Translations under genes and position numbers: made by a program | The notes under the pieces: model-generated | Told to the model about the DNA's origin: nothing | The model's input: the letters and a program-made list of their open reading frames with translations, nothing else | Database searches by the model: none | From: HKST-UBA178 sp965223815 | GTDB lineage: Bacteria > Pseudomonadota > Gammaproteobacteria > Chromatiales > Chromatiaceae | Direction of reading: 5' to 3' | NCBI GenBank assembly: GCA_965223815.1 | Contig: OZ245019.1 | Span: 496,001-560,000, forward strand | DNA length: 64,000 nucleotides | Part shown: piece by piece, positions 16,664 through 25,650 of the stretch | Layout: the number at the start of each line of letters is the position of its first letter | How positions within the stretch are numbered: the first letter of the stretch is position 1

Positions 16664-17293
16664 ATGGCTAGAATGAAATTCTACTGTGACGCCGAACGTT
16701 GTATCGAATGCAATGGATGCGTTACCGCCTGTAAAAACGAGAATGAAGTGCCCTGGGGTGTGAATCGTCGCAGGGTCGTGACCATCAAGGACGGCGAAGC
16801 TGGAGAGCGCTCTCTATCTGTTGCCTGCATGCATTGCTCCGATGCCCCTTGCGCAGCCGTCTGTCCGGTCGACTGTTTTTACACGACCAACGATGGGGTG
16901 GTGCTGCACGACAAGGATATCTGTATAGGATGTGGCTACTGCTTCTACGCATGCCCGTTTGGGGCGCCTCAGTTCCCCGAGAGCGGAGCCTTTGCTACCC
17001 GCGGTAAAATGGACAAATGTACTTTCTGTGCAGGTGGGCCGCAGGAAGATAACAGCGCGGAGGAGTATCGTAAGTATGGCGCAAACCGGCTGGCCGAGGG
17101 AAAGCTGCCACTTTGTGCCGAGATGTGTTCCACCAAGGCGTTGCTTGCTGGTGACGCGGACGTGGTATCAGACATCTACCGCAAGCGAATCGTCAATCGT
17201 GGTGCCGCCGTGCTGAGCAGGGGGATCTCATACCAGAACGCAACCTTGCGGGCACCCAGCGGCCTCAAGGGAAAGGCCAGCAGCGACGAGTGA
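16664..17293 (+). CDS. fdhB: Formate dehydrogenase iron-sulfur subunit
   Basis: A 209-residue electron-transfer subunit with four 4Fe-4S motifs: CIECNGCVTACKNENEVPWG, CMHCSDAPCAAVCPVDC, CIGCGYCFYACPFGAP and KCTFCAGG. It relays electrons from the FdhA cluster to the haem of the membrane subunit. It has no signal peptide and presumably crosses the membrane with FdhA through the Tat system. It lies 16 bp behind fdhA and 45 bp before fdhC. The N-terminal MARMKFYCDAERCIECNGC shows the start is correct. Confidence 0.95.
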   Translation: MARMKFYCDAERCIECNGCVTACKNENEVPWGVNRRRVVTIKDGEAGERSLSVACMHCSDAPCAAVCPVDCFYTTNDGVVLHDKDICIGCGYCFYACPFGAPQFPESGAFATRGKMDKCTFCAGGPQEDNSAEEYRKYGANRLAEGKLPLCAEMCSTKALLAGDADVVSDIYRKRIVNRGAAVLSRGISYQNATLRAPSGLKGKASSDE

Positions 17294-17338
17294 CGGTGCA
17301 TCACTCCATGCAGCCGGGTATTTTCCCGAGGTGGATTT

Positions 17339-18511
17339 ATGTTTGATATGGGAAGCGACACTCCTTCGTCAGCCACTATGTTGCGTTGTTGCTGGGTATT
17401 GACACTGCTGCTGCTCGGAATTCCACACCTCTGCGGGGCGGATACGGGAGCAGAGAGCGGTTCCAGCTCACAGGTCAGCAGCCGCGGTACGGAACTATGG
17501 CGAGATGTACGCCAACGGGCCGGGAGTCCCTCGGCTTTAGATTCGGACAATCCCGGGATCGACCTATGGGGAGAGATCCAGCAACGCAATCCATTTTCCG
17601 CACCAGCTGCGGGAACAAGCCAGGTGACTGGGGTAGATGCAGGCCAGCTCATCAGCCCATACGGAGATCAGTGGAGATACTATCGGTCGAAGCTGCTGCT
17701 TCCCTACAGCGGTTATATCATTGGGGGAATGCTGGTATTCGTCTTGGTATTTTACCTGGTTCGGGGGAAGGTGCCGATACATGCAGGTCCCAGTAAGAGC
17801 AAGCTACTCAGGTACAGTCTATATGAGCGTTCCATACACTGGTTTACCGCCCTATCGTTCCTGGGGCTGGCGCTTACCGGATTGACTTTGCTGTATGGAC
17901 GTTCTCTGCTTCTCCCCTGGATGGGCCCCGAGGTCTTCTCCACAGTAGCATCCAGTGGTACGTTTTTACACAATGTTTTTGGGCCGCTTTTCGCCCTGGG
18001 CGTAATGCTGATGTTTGTGAAGTTTGTCCGCCGCAACATATACCAGAAAGGAGATTTGAGCTGGCTACTGAAGGGGGGCGGAATCCTGGGAGATAAACAC
18101 GTGCCATCCAATTTTTTCAATATGGGTGAGAAAACAATGTTCTGGATGCTGGTTATTGTCGGCGGCGGTATTATCGCGACGGGCTTTATCCTCTTTTTTC
18201 CTTCATACGGCCAGGGGAGAGTGGTAATGGAGCTCTCTCACGTTGCTCACACCTTAGGTGCAGTCGTGATGATCACAGTGGTAGTTGGGCATATCTATAT
18301 CGGTTCGATTGGCATGGAGGGGGCTCTCGAGGGAATGAAGACGGGATACTGCGATCTCAACTGGGCACGGGAGCACCATGACTGGTGGGCAGAGCAGTGT
18401 GAACATCAGGGCAAAGTAATCAATGAACAGGAATTTGCCGCTCTTCAAGCACGTGATGATGGATCCCGGGATCCAGTCTCGAATTCCCCTGCGGGAGGCG
18501 CGAGTAGTTGA
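17339..18511 (+). CDS. fdhC: Formate dehydrogenase cytochrome b (gamma) subunit
   Basis: A 390-residue membrane protein. An N-terminal signal-like helix (about 15-32) precedes a periplasmic stretch with two similar segments, ELWRDVRQR and DLWGEIQQR, then GTSQVTGVDAGQLI. Transmembrane helices follow near 123-140, 172-190, 210-230, 265-290 and 305-325. Histidines in RSIHWFTALSFL, GTFLHNVFGP and ELSHVAHTLGAV and HIYIG are the expected haem b and quinone-site ligands. It passes electrons from formate to quinone. The doubled ELW motif looks like a small internal duplication. ATG at 17339 has GAGGTGG ahead. Confidence 0.93.
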   Translation: MFDMGSDTPSSATMLRCCWVLTLLLLGIPHLCGADTGAESGSSSQVSSRGTELWRDVRQRAGSPSALDSDNPGIDLWGEIQQRNPFSAPAAGTSQVTGVDAGQLISPYGDQWRYYRSKLLLPYSGYIIGGMLVFVLVFYLVRGKVPIHAGPSKSKLLRYSLYERSIHWFTALSFLGLALTGLTLLYGRSLLLPWMGPEVFSTVASSGTFLHNVFGPLFALGVMLMFVKFVRRNIYQKGDLSWLLKGGGILGDKHVPSNFFNMGEKTMFWMLVIVGGGIIATGFILFFPSYGQGRVVMELSHVAHTLGAVVMITVVVGHIYIGSIGMEGALEGMKTGYCDLNWAREHHDWWAEQCEHQGKVINEQEFAALQARDDGSRDPVSNSPAGGASS

Positions 18512-18767
18512 ACACGCAGCCATCAACTGAAAGAGCGCGCCGCTATACAAGTTTTCGACCTTTCCGGGGCTCAACTATCCATTGCCCGTACTCAAGACCA
18601 AAGCGGCACTCGTCCGCATAGATCAAGGAGAGATCCTGCAAGTGATCGCGACGCACCCCGACTCTGTGCGAGAGATTCCATTACTGTGTGAGCGGGAGGG
18701 TTTGTTGTTGGAGCGATTCGAACAACGGCAGCACCGCTATCTCTATTGGAGACCTAGGCTGAGTTGA
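18512..18767 (+). pseudogene. TusA-like sulfurtransferase remnant (frameshifted, catalytic Cys replaced)
   Basis: The frame ending at 18767 encodes PLPVLKTKAALVRIDQ, then EILQVIATHPDSVREIP and a 60-residue C-terminus of clear TusA type. The expected start LDLSGLNCPLPVLKTK is broken: VFDLSG lies in a different frame, meeting GLNYPLPVLKTK across the G run at 18566-18569, which looks one base too long. The residue at the catalytic cysteine position is Tyr. No in-frame ATG precedes it. TusA-like genes often end FDH operons and would supply sulfur with FdhD. Either a decayed gene or a single-base sequence error plus an atypical Tyr variant. Confidence 0.6.
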
Positions 18768-18853
18768 CCCTTTTGGGGTGGCAATCCCATCTGATTAGCA
18801 TATCCCTCATCACCTGGTCATGTGTGCCCAGACTATTCGGCGCAAAATTTAAA

Positions 18854-18896
18854 CCCACTTAGAAATAGCTCTTTGAGTGGGCATCGTTTTGTTTGC
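18854..18896 (+). terminator. Possible terminator after the formate dehydrogenase operon
   Basis: CCCACT at 18854-18859 pairs with AGTGGG at 18876-18881 across a partly paired interior, followed by the T-rich CATCGTTTTGTTTG. It lies about 90 bases after the tusA-like remnant and before the RTX gene. The stem is short, so confidence is limited. Confidence 0.35.
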
Positions 18897-19047
18897 CTAA
18901 CCGTGCAATGGGTACCTGTTCATTGTTGAAGGATTATAGGAACCTGCTGATTATTAAAGTAATTATTTGTCTTTACCCTCAAGTTCTTTGTTGATTAGTC
19001 GAGTTTTGTATAAATGACGAAATATTGACTGTTCTGAGGGATGGAGT

Positions 19048-22000
19048 ATGGCAATCAATCATGAGGACGGCTTCGAAGCCCGGCGGCAGGCGACCGATGA
19101 TCTCTTTAGGCGCGACAACGGCGAGTATCGGGAGAGGCGTCAGGACGAAGAAGAGGCTGCGAAAACCAACTCCGCCCTGTATCACGAAGAGCTATTTAAT
19201 CAACAAATTCATGAGGGTAGCCACCAGGGGCGCCGACAACCAGATGTAGAGAGACCGAACACTGATGATGAGGTGATCGAAAAGCAAACTCAGTCCTCGA
19301 TCGAAGAATCTGAACCCGGATTCGATATCGAAAGCGGGGCGCGGGACTCAGATGCTTTCGCTGGTGTCTATCCAGGTCAAGCACCAGCTGGTGTAGAGTC
19401 GGATACACAGCAAGGGGGCAGGGAAGATTCTCCGGCTGCGGTAACCCGGCATCGGGCGGGGACGGCGAGCAGTATCGAGGTGGGTGCGGATACGGAAGGA
19501 AACCCACCGTCAGCCGGAAATAGCACACCTGGATTAGAGCAGTCTTTCGTGCCCCAAGATAGGGCTCTTGGCGGCAGCGGTATCGAGGAGCAGGTGCAGA
19601 CAGCGGTTGGCCCTGAAGAGGCGGTGGACGCCGTTAGCTCGGAAGATCCGGATGTGGGCGGATCTACGGTCGAGAGTTTTCACAACTACAGGACAGAGGA
19701 GCCTGAGGCGAACAATCCGGCGCCGGAACCCGAGCCGGAACCAGAGCCGGAACCAGAGCCGGAACCAGAGCCGGAACCAGAGCCACTAAACCTAACGGGT
19801 ACCGACGCCGCCGACCATCTGGTTGGTGGTGGCGGCGATGATGTAATCGACGGCAGACGTGGCGATGACAGGCTTGAGGGCGGAGGCGGAGACGATACGT
19901 TCAAGGTATACGGAGATGCGGGCAGCGACCAATACGACGGTGGCGAAGGCTACGACCGGATAGTGGGAAGCCGCTACAACGACACCATCCGTGTTGGGGA
20001 CAACCTCTCGAACCTGAACGACCTGGAAGAGATAGATGGTGGCGGAGGGTACGACACGCTGCAGGCGGGCTCGGGAGACGACACTCTGGATTTCTCCGAC
20101 GGCCCGGTATTGACGGGAATAGAGGAGATAGACGGCGGTTACGGAGACGACCGGATCATCGGCAGCGGCGGTGACGATACCATCGACGGCAATCGTGGCA
20201 GCGATACTCTTCAGGGTGGCAGCGGCAACGACACGCTCAGGGGAGGTGCCGGTACAGAAGCAGATACCGCCGTCTACTCCGGCAATTGGGCGGACTACAG
20301 TATCGAGGACCAGGGGGATGGTAGATTCACCATCACCGATTTACGAGATGGTTCTCCTGATGGGACCGATACGGTTGAGGGCATTGAGTTTTTTCAGTTT
20401 GCAGACGGAACGCTTGCGAGCAGCAAATTGCTTAACACCGGCCCGAGTGACCTGGATATCTCCCATCAGACAGTCGATGAGGGTGCTGCGGGGGGGGTGC
20501 TGATCGGGCATGTGGGCGTTGAGGACGACAACGCTTTGGATAGCCACCAATTCTCCCTCCTCGATGATGCCGGCGGTCGCTTTGAACTGGTGGGTAATGA
20601 GTTGCGGGTGAAACCCGGTGCAGACATTGACTATGAGTCGAACGACTCACACCAGATTGAGATAAGCGTTATAGATTCCGGGGGGAATCAATACACTGAG
20701 AATTTCTCCATTCAGGTCAACGACCTGGAGGAGAGCCAGCCCGGCGAGATCATTTTGGGCACTGAAAGAAATGACGTGCTAACTGGGACTGATGGGGATG
20801 ATAGCATCAGCGCCCTGGGTGGCAACGACCGTCTAAACGGCGGCGCCGGAGCCGACACACTGGATGGAGGTGCGGGAAACGATTACCTCTATGTGGACGG
20901 CGAAGACCGCATCGAGGGTGGCGAAGGCATAGATACGGCGGACGCCCGTAACTCGGCCAGCGGCATCAGCGACGATCAGATAGACAACGTGGAGCGTTTC
21001 TACGGATCGGCCCACGATGACAGCGTAAGCGGTACCGAGAGCAACGACGACTTGCGGGGCTACGACGGAGACGACCGGCTGTCGGGCATGGCGGGCAACG
21101 ACTCGCTCACCGGGGGTGCCGGGGATGACGTGCTCACTGGTGGTGAGGGCAATGACCGTCTGAACGGCGGCACCGGAGCCGACACACTGGATGGAGGCGT
21201 GGGAAACGATTACCTCTATGTGGACGGCGAAGACCGCATCGAGGGTGGCGAGGGCATAGATACGGCGGACGCCCGTAATTCGGCCAGCGGCATCAGCGAC
21301 GATCAGATAGACAACGTGGAGCGTTTCTACGGATCGGCCCACGATGACAGCGTAAGCGGTACCGAGAGCAACGACGACTTGCGGGGCTACGACGGAGACG
21401 ACCGGCTGTCGGGCATGGCGGGCAACGACTCGCTCACCGGGGGTGCCGGGGATGACGTGCTCACTGGTGGTGAGGGCAATGACCGTCTGAACGGCGGTGC
21501 CGGAGCCGACACACTGGATGGAGGTGCGGGAAACGATTACCTCTATGTGGACGGCGAAGACCGCATCGAGGGGGGCGAAGGCATAGATACGGCGGACGCC
21601 CGTAATTCGGCCAGCGGTATCAGCGACGATCAGATAGACAACGTGGAGCGTTTCTACGGTTCGGCCCACGATGACAGCGTAAGCGGTACCGAGAGCAACG
21701 ACGACTTGCGGGGCTACGACGGAGACGACCGACTGTCGGGCATGGCGGGCAACGACTCGCTTACCGGGGGTGCCGGGGATGACGTGCTCACCGGCGGTGA
21801 GGGCAACGACCGTCTGAACGGCGGCGCCGGAGCCGACACACTGGATGGAGGCGTGGGCAACGATTACCTCTATGTGGACGGCGAAGACCGCATCGAGGGG
21901 GGCGAGGGCATAGATACGGCGGACGCCCGTAATTCGGCCAGCGGCATCAGCGACGATCAGATAGACAACGTGGAGCGTTTCTACGGTTCGGCCCACGATG

Positions 22001-23775
22001 ACAGCGTAAGCGGCACCGAGAGCAACGACGACTTGCGGGGCTACGACGGAGACGACCGACTGTCGGGCATGGCGGGCAACGACTCGCTTACCGGGGGTGC
22101 CGGGGATGACGTGCTCACCGGCGGTGAGGGCAACGACCGTCTGAACGGCGGCGCCGGAGCCGACACACTGGATGGAGGCGTGGGCAACGATTACCTCTAT
22201 GTGGACGGCGAAGACCGCATCGAGGGGGGCGAGGGCATAGATACGGCGGACGCCCGTAATTCGGCCAGCGGCATCAGCGACGATCAGATAGACAACGTGG
22301 AGCGTTTCTACGGTTCGGCCCACGATGACAGCGTAAGCGGCACCGAGAGCAACGACGACTTGCGGGGCTACGACGGAGACGACCGACTGTCGGGCATGGC
22401 GGGCAACGACTCGCTCACCGGGGGTGCCGGGGATGACGTGCTCACCGGCGGTGAGGGCAATGACCGTCTGAACGGCGGCGCCGGAGCCGACACACTGGAT
22501 GGAGGTGCGGGAAACGATTACCTCTATGTGGACGGCGAAGACCGCATCGAGGGGGGCGAAGGCATAGATACGGCGGACGCCCGTAATTCGGCCAGCGGCA
22601 TCAGCGACGATCAGATAGACAACGTGGAGCGTTTCTACGGATCGGCCCACGATGACAGCGTAAGCGGTACCGAGAGCAACGACGACTTGCGGGGCTACGA
22701 CGGAGACGACCGACTGTCGGGCATGGCGGGCAACGACTCGCTCACTGGGGGTGCCGGGGATGACGTGCTCAGCGGCGGTGAGGGCAATGACCGTCTGAAC
22801 GGCGGCGCCGGAGCCGACACACTGGATGGAGGCGTGGGCAACGATTACCTCTATGTGGACGGCGAAGACCGCATCGAGGGGGGCGAGGGCATAGATACGG
22901 CGGACGCCCGTAATTCGGCCAGCGGCATCAGCGACGATCAGATAGACAACGTGGAGCGTTTCTACGGTTCGGCCCACGATGACAGCGTAAGCGGCACCGA
23001 GAGCAACGACGACTTGCGGGGCTACGACGGAGACGACCGACTGTCGGGCATGGCGGGCAACGACTCGCTCACTGGGGGTGCCGGGGATGACGTGCTCACC
23101 GGCGGTGAGGGCAACGACCGTCTGAACGGCGGCGCCGGAGCCGACACACTGGATGGAGGCGTGGGCAACGATTACCTCTATGTGGACGGCGAAGACCGCA
23201 TCGAGGGGGGCGAAGGCATAGATACGGCGGACGCCCGTAACTCCGCCAGCGGCATCAGCGACGATCAGATAGACAACGTGGAGCGTTTCTACGGTTCGGC
23301 CCACGATGACAGCGTAAGCGGCACCGAGAGCAACGACGACTTGCGGGGCTACGACGGAGACGACCGACTGTCGGGCATGGCGGGCAACGACTCGCTTACC
23401 GGGGGTGCCGGGGATGACGTGCTCACTGGTGGTGAGGGCAACGACCGTCTGTATGGCGGCGAGGGTAATGATATTCTCTCCGGTGGTGAAGGCTCCGACC
23501 GCGCTTATGGCGGGGCTGGTGACGACACCTACCTGCTCAATCCCTTTGACGGTAGCGACTATTTCAGCGGCGGTGAAGTGGGTGGTTGGACGGATATTAT
23601 TTCCATTAACGCGGATGGAGAAGAGAGCCCCTGGAGTATCGAGGCCAATGGTGAGCAAATGGCATTCGACCTGGCGGACGGCGCCCTTGAGTTGGCACCT
23701 GACACATCGGGCGTCATCACACTGGCGGATGGCAGCGAACTCAGTTTCGACGGTGTGGAGCGTATCGAGTGGTAA
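19048..23775 (+). CDS. Giant RTX repeat protein with cadherin-like domain
   Basis: A 1575-residue acidic protein without a Sec signal peptide, as expected for type I secretion. Residues 1-220 are low-complexity and hydrophilic. An EP dipeptide run spans about 225-247. A first RTX calcium-binding block (GGGGDDVIDGRRGDDRLEGG type) covers about 250-410, and a cadherin-like fold about 465-570 (DLDISHQTVDEGA to FSIQVNDLEE). Eight almost identical 109-residue RTX repeats span 592-1463, and a C-terminal tail of about 110 residues ends LSFDGVERIEW, as in type I substrates. No ABC/MFP secretion genes lie beside it. Likely a secreted adhesin, matrix or surface protein (inference). The 280 bases upstream contain no other gene. 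Confidence 0.88.
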   Translation: MAINHEDGFEARRQATDDLFRRDNGEYRERRQDEEEAAKTNSALYHEELFNQQIHEGSHQGRRQPDVERPNTDDEVIEKQTQSSIEESEPGFDIESGARDSDAFAGVYPGQAPAGVESDTQQGGREDSPAAVTRHRAGTASSIEVGADTEGNPPSAGNSTPGLEQSFVPQDRALGGSGIEEQVQTAVGPEEAVDAVSSEDPDVGGSTVESFHNYRTEEPEANNPAPEPEPEPEPEPEPEPEPEPEPLNLTGTDAADHLVGGGGDDVIDGRRGDDRLEGGGGDDTFKVYGDAGSDQYDGGEGYDRIVGSRYNDTIRVGDNLSNLNDLEEIDGGGGYDTLQAGSGDDTLDFSDGPVLTGIEEIDGGYGDDRIIGSGGDDTIDGNRGSDTLQGGSGNDTLRGGAGTEADTAVYSGNWADYSIEDQGDGRFTITDLRDGSPDGTDTVEGIEFFQFADGTLASSKLLNTGPSDLDISHQTVDEGAAGGVLIGHVGVEDDNALDSHQFSLLDDAGGRFELVGNELRVKPGADIDYESNDSHQIEISVIDSGGNQYTENFSIQVNDLEESQPGEIILGTERNDVLTGTDGDDSISALGGNDRLNGGAGADTLDGGAGNDYLYVDGEDRIEGGEGIDTADARNSASGISDDQIDNVERFYGSAHDDSVSGTESNDDLRGYDGDDRLSGMAGNDSLTGGAGDDVLTGGEGNDRLNGGTGADTLDGGVGNDYLYVDGEDRIEGGEGIDTADARNSASGISDDQIDNVERFYGSAHDDSVSGTESNDDLRGYDGDDRLSGMAGNDSLTGGAGDDVLTGGEGNDRLNGGAGADTLDGGAGNDYLYVDGEDRIEGGEGIDTADARNSASGISDDQIDNVERFYGSAHDDSVSGTESNDDLRGYDGDDRLSGMAGNDSLTGGAGDDVLTGGEGNDRLNGGAGADTLDGGVGNDYLYVDGEDRIEGGEGIDTADARNSASGISDDQIDNVERFYGSAHDDSVSGTESNDDLRGYDGDDRLSGMAGNDSLTGGAGDDVLTGGEGNDRLNGGAGADTLDGGVGNDYLYVDGEDRIEGGEGIDTADARNSASGISDDQIDNVERFYGSAHDDSVSGTESNDDLRGYDGDDRLSGMAGNDSLTGGAGDDVLTGGEGNDRLNGGAGADTLDGGAGNDYLYVDGEDRIEGGEGIDTADARNSASGISDDQIDNVERFYGSAHDDSVSGTESNDDLRGYDGDDRLSGMAGNDSLTGGAGDDVLSGGEGNDRLNGGAGADTLDGGVGNDYLYVDGEDRIEGGEGIDTADARNSASGISDDQIDNVERFYGSAHDDSVSGTESNDDLRGYDGDDRLSGMAGNDSLTGGAGDDVLTGGEGNDRLNGGAGADTLDGGVGNDYLYVDGEDRIEGGEGIDTADARNSASGISDDQIDNVERFYGSAHDDSVSGTESNDDLRGYDGDDRLSGMAGNDSLTGGAGDDVLTGGEGNDRLYGGEGNDILSGGEGSDRAYGGAGDDTYLLNPFDGSDYFSGGEVGGWTDIISINADGEESPWSIEANGEQMAFDLADGALELAPDTSGVITLADGSELSFDGVERIEW
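20821..23436 (+). repeat. Eight tandem 327-bp repeats inside the RTX gene
   Basis: Units begin at 20821, 21148, 21475, 21802, 22129, 22456, 22783 and 23110, each exactly 327 bp (109 codons), so the frame is preserved. Each encodes several glycine/aspartate nonapeptides (GGAGADTLD, GYDGDDRLS, GMAGNDSLT, GGAGDDVLT) around a non-RTX spacer with DARNSASGISDDQIDNVERF. Units differ at few bases: GGAGN in units 1, 3 and 6 against GGVGN in 2, 4, 5, 7 and 8, and an S for T near the end of unit 6. Near-identity at synonymous sites points to recent duplication or gene conversion. A ninth unit begins at 23437 and diverges after GNDRL. Confidence 0.95.
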
Positions 23776-23797
23776 CGAGGCCCCGGTCGGGTTTGAG

Positions 23798-25633
23798 CTA
23801 TATCGGTGCGATACCCAGACGGCGCAGAATCTTGCCCTTGGGTATCCCCGACTTATCCCAACCGCGCTCCCGGTAGTATTCCGGGAGCATTTCATCGATT
23901 TTTGCTACCCAACCCGCTCCCGCACCTTCAGGAGCGGGGGTGGATAGAAACCGAATAGGTAGCCGATCGTCTTCCCGGCCGAAGCCGGCGCGGATATTGA
24001 ACAACCGCTCGAGGTTGTAGATGCGTTCTCCCGTCTCCATCAGCCGTTGGCTACTCCAATTGCCACAGGCTGCGTCTATCTGAGTGGCAAAATCTTCGAG
24101 ACTCCAGGCGCCCCGGGGAAACAGGCACAATCCCGAGGAGTCGATGGCCGCGACCACATCCTGGCTGTCTTTGACGACTTTCGCCCGCCCTTGGGTACTC
24201 ACCTTCTTGAAGTCGGCAGCATAAGGCGAAGCCCGCATATGACAGGCGCCTCTATTGCTGGTGGCATAAGCCAGGCCCATGCCCTGCATGGCCCGTGGGT
24301 CGTACCCCGGTATCTCCTGCCCTTTCACAGTGATGGCGAATTCTGGATGGCCATACTTGTTGCAGAGTCTCTCTGCACCTAGTGCGAGATCGCGGCCGAA
24401 GCCCTTCCCGGCTATAGTAATTTCGGCTGCTGTGACCAGCGCCTCGACAGATCCAAAATGATACGCTACACCTCCTGTAATCTGACGGTCTATAGCGCCG
24501 TTTTCATAGAGTTCCATCGCTGCCGCTACCGTCCCACCGAAGGAGATGGGGTCCATGCCGTGCTCGTTACAGAGAAAATTGACGTAGGTTGCGGCCTCAA
24601 GATCACTGCAGCCGACCATGGGGCCGAATGCAAAGCTGTTCTCATACTCTAGCCCGCCGCCTGCCTCACGATATCGCTGACCCTTGTCCTGAATCGCTGG
24701 GTGGTCCGGGTCTATCACCGATACTCTTCCACAGCCAATGGTACAGCCGAAACAAGCCTTGTTAGTCAGCAGATTTGCACGGCCGTCGCTGAGACGGCGC
24801 TTCGCCATGCGGTCTGCGTTGACTGCCTGAGTACCTTCGAATCTGACCCCCTGGCCGTTGCGGGTCGGTAGTGCGCCATAGGCATTGGTAGTATCTATCA
24901 TCGGCAAGGTACCCCGCTTCATCAGCATTTTTCTGACGGGGTGATTCTCCAGTTTTTCACGCGCGCTGGTGATCACCTTGATGAAACGGATCGGGTCGTA
25001 GACTGAGACGCTTCCGGTGCCCCGGATTGCTACCGCTTTCAGATTTTTCGATCCCATCACGGCACCGACGCCGGACCGCCCGGCGGCGCGGTCGCGATCG
25101 CAGATGATACAGGCATAGCGCACCAGGTTTTCTCCAGCGACGCCTATGGAAGCAATTCGGATACGGGGGTCGCCATATCGGGCTCTGATGCGAGTCTCGG
25201 TGGTCCAGGTGGATTCTCCCCAAATGAAGCCACCAGCTTCCTCGATTCGGGATTCTTCGTCATTAATCCAGAGATAGACAGGACGTGGAGCACGGCCTTC
25301 GACTATTAGCAGGTCGATACCGGCAAATTTCATCTCCGCTCCAAAGAAACCGCCTGCATTGGACGCGGCGATGGTGTCGGTCAGCGCACCCTTGCAAACC
25401 GCCGACCAGCGTCCGCCGGTAGAAGCCATGGTGCCGGTGAGTGGGCCGGTTGCCAGAATCAGCTTGTTTTCCGGGGAGAGGGAGTCGGCGGCGGGATTCA
25501 TCTCCTCAGCCAGGTATTTGCTGGCCAGCCCGCGTTGTCCGAGATAGGCTTCCGCCCATTCACGATTCAGCGACTCCCGTTTGGTCTGCATGTGAGTGAG
25601 GTCAACCCGCAACAACTGGCCCTGCCAACCCAT
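23798..25633 (-). CDS. Aldehyde ferredoxin oxidoreductase family protein (tungsten type)
   Basis: A 611-residue AOR homologue. The N-terminal domain has the tungstopterin-binding pattern (ILATGPLTGT, GRWSAVCKGALTD, NAGGFFGAEMKFAGIDLL). The 4Fe-4S ligands are Cys294, Cys297 and Cys301 in CFGCTIGC plus a distal Cys near 500 (SSGLCLF), matching the spacing of Pyrococcus AOR. AOR enzymes oxidise aldehydes to acids with a W-bispyranopterin and pass electrons to ferredoxin or a partner subunit. No ferredoxin-like partner is adjacent. The ATG at 25633 has AAGGGG at suitable distance; a TTG two codons earlier is less likely. It lies 17 bp after the nuclease-fold gene, probably one transcript. Substrate unknown. 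Confidence 0.9.
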   Translation of the reverse strand: MGWQGQLLRVDLTHMQTKRESLNREWAEAYLGQRGLASKYLAEEMNPAADSLSPENKLILATGPLTGTMASTGGRWSAVCKGALTDTIAASNAGGFFGAEMKFAGIDLLIVEGRAPRPVYLWINDEESRIEEAGGFIWGESTWTTETRIRARYGDPRIRIASIGVAGENLVRYACIICDRDRAAGRSGVGAVMGSKNLKAVAIRGTGSVSVYDPIRFIKVITSAREKLENHPVRKMLMKRGTLPMIDTTNAYGALPTRNGQGVRFEGTQAVNADRMAKRRLSDGRANLLTNKACFGCTIGCGRVSVIDPDHPAIQDKGQRYREAGGGLEYENSFAFGPMVGCSDLEAATYVNFLCNEHGMDPISFGGTVAAAMELYENGAIDRQITGGVAYHFGSVEALVTAAEITIAGKGFGRDLALGAERLCNKYGHPEFAITVKGQEIPGYDPRAMQGMGLAYATSNRGACHMRASPYAADFKKVSTQGRAKVVKDSQDVVAAIDSSGLCLFPRGAWSLEDFATQIDAACGNWSSQRLMETGERIYNLERLFNIRAGFGREDDRLPIRFLSTPAPEGAGAGWVAKIDEMLPEYYRERGWDKSGIPKGKILRRLGIAPI

Positions 25634-25650
25634 GATCAATACCCCTTGGA

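Noticed and set aside
20821..23436. CRISPR-like or satellite array
   Set aside because: Units are 327 bp without spacers and lie in a continuous coding frame.
20833..23895. 1020-codon open frame on the minus strand opposite the RTX gene
   Set aside because: It exists because the 327-bp repeat is a multiple of three and lacks stops in that frame; the product is a repetitive Val/Ala/His translation with no family motif, and the plus strand clearly encodes RTX repeats.
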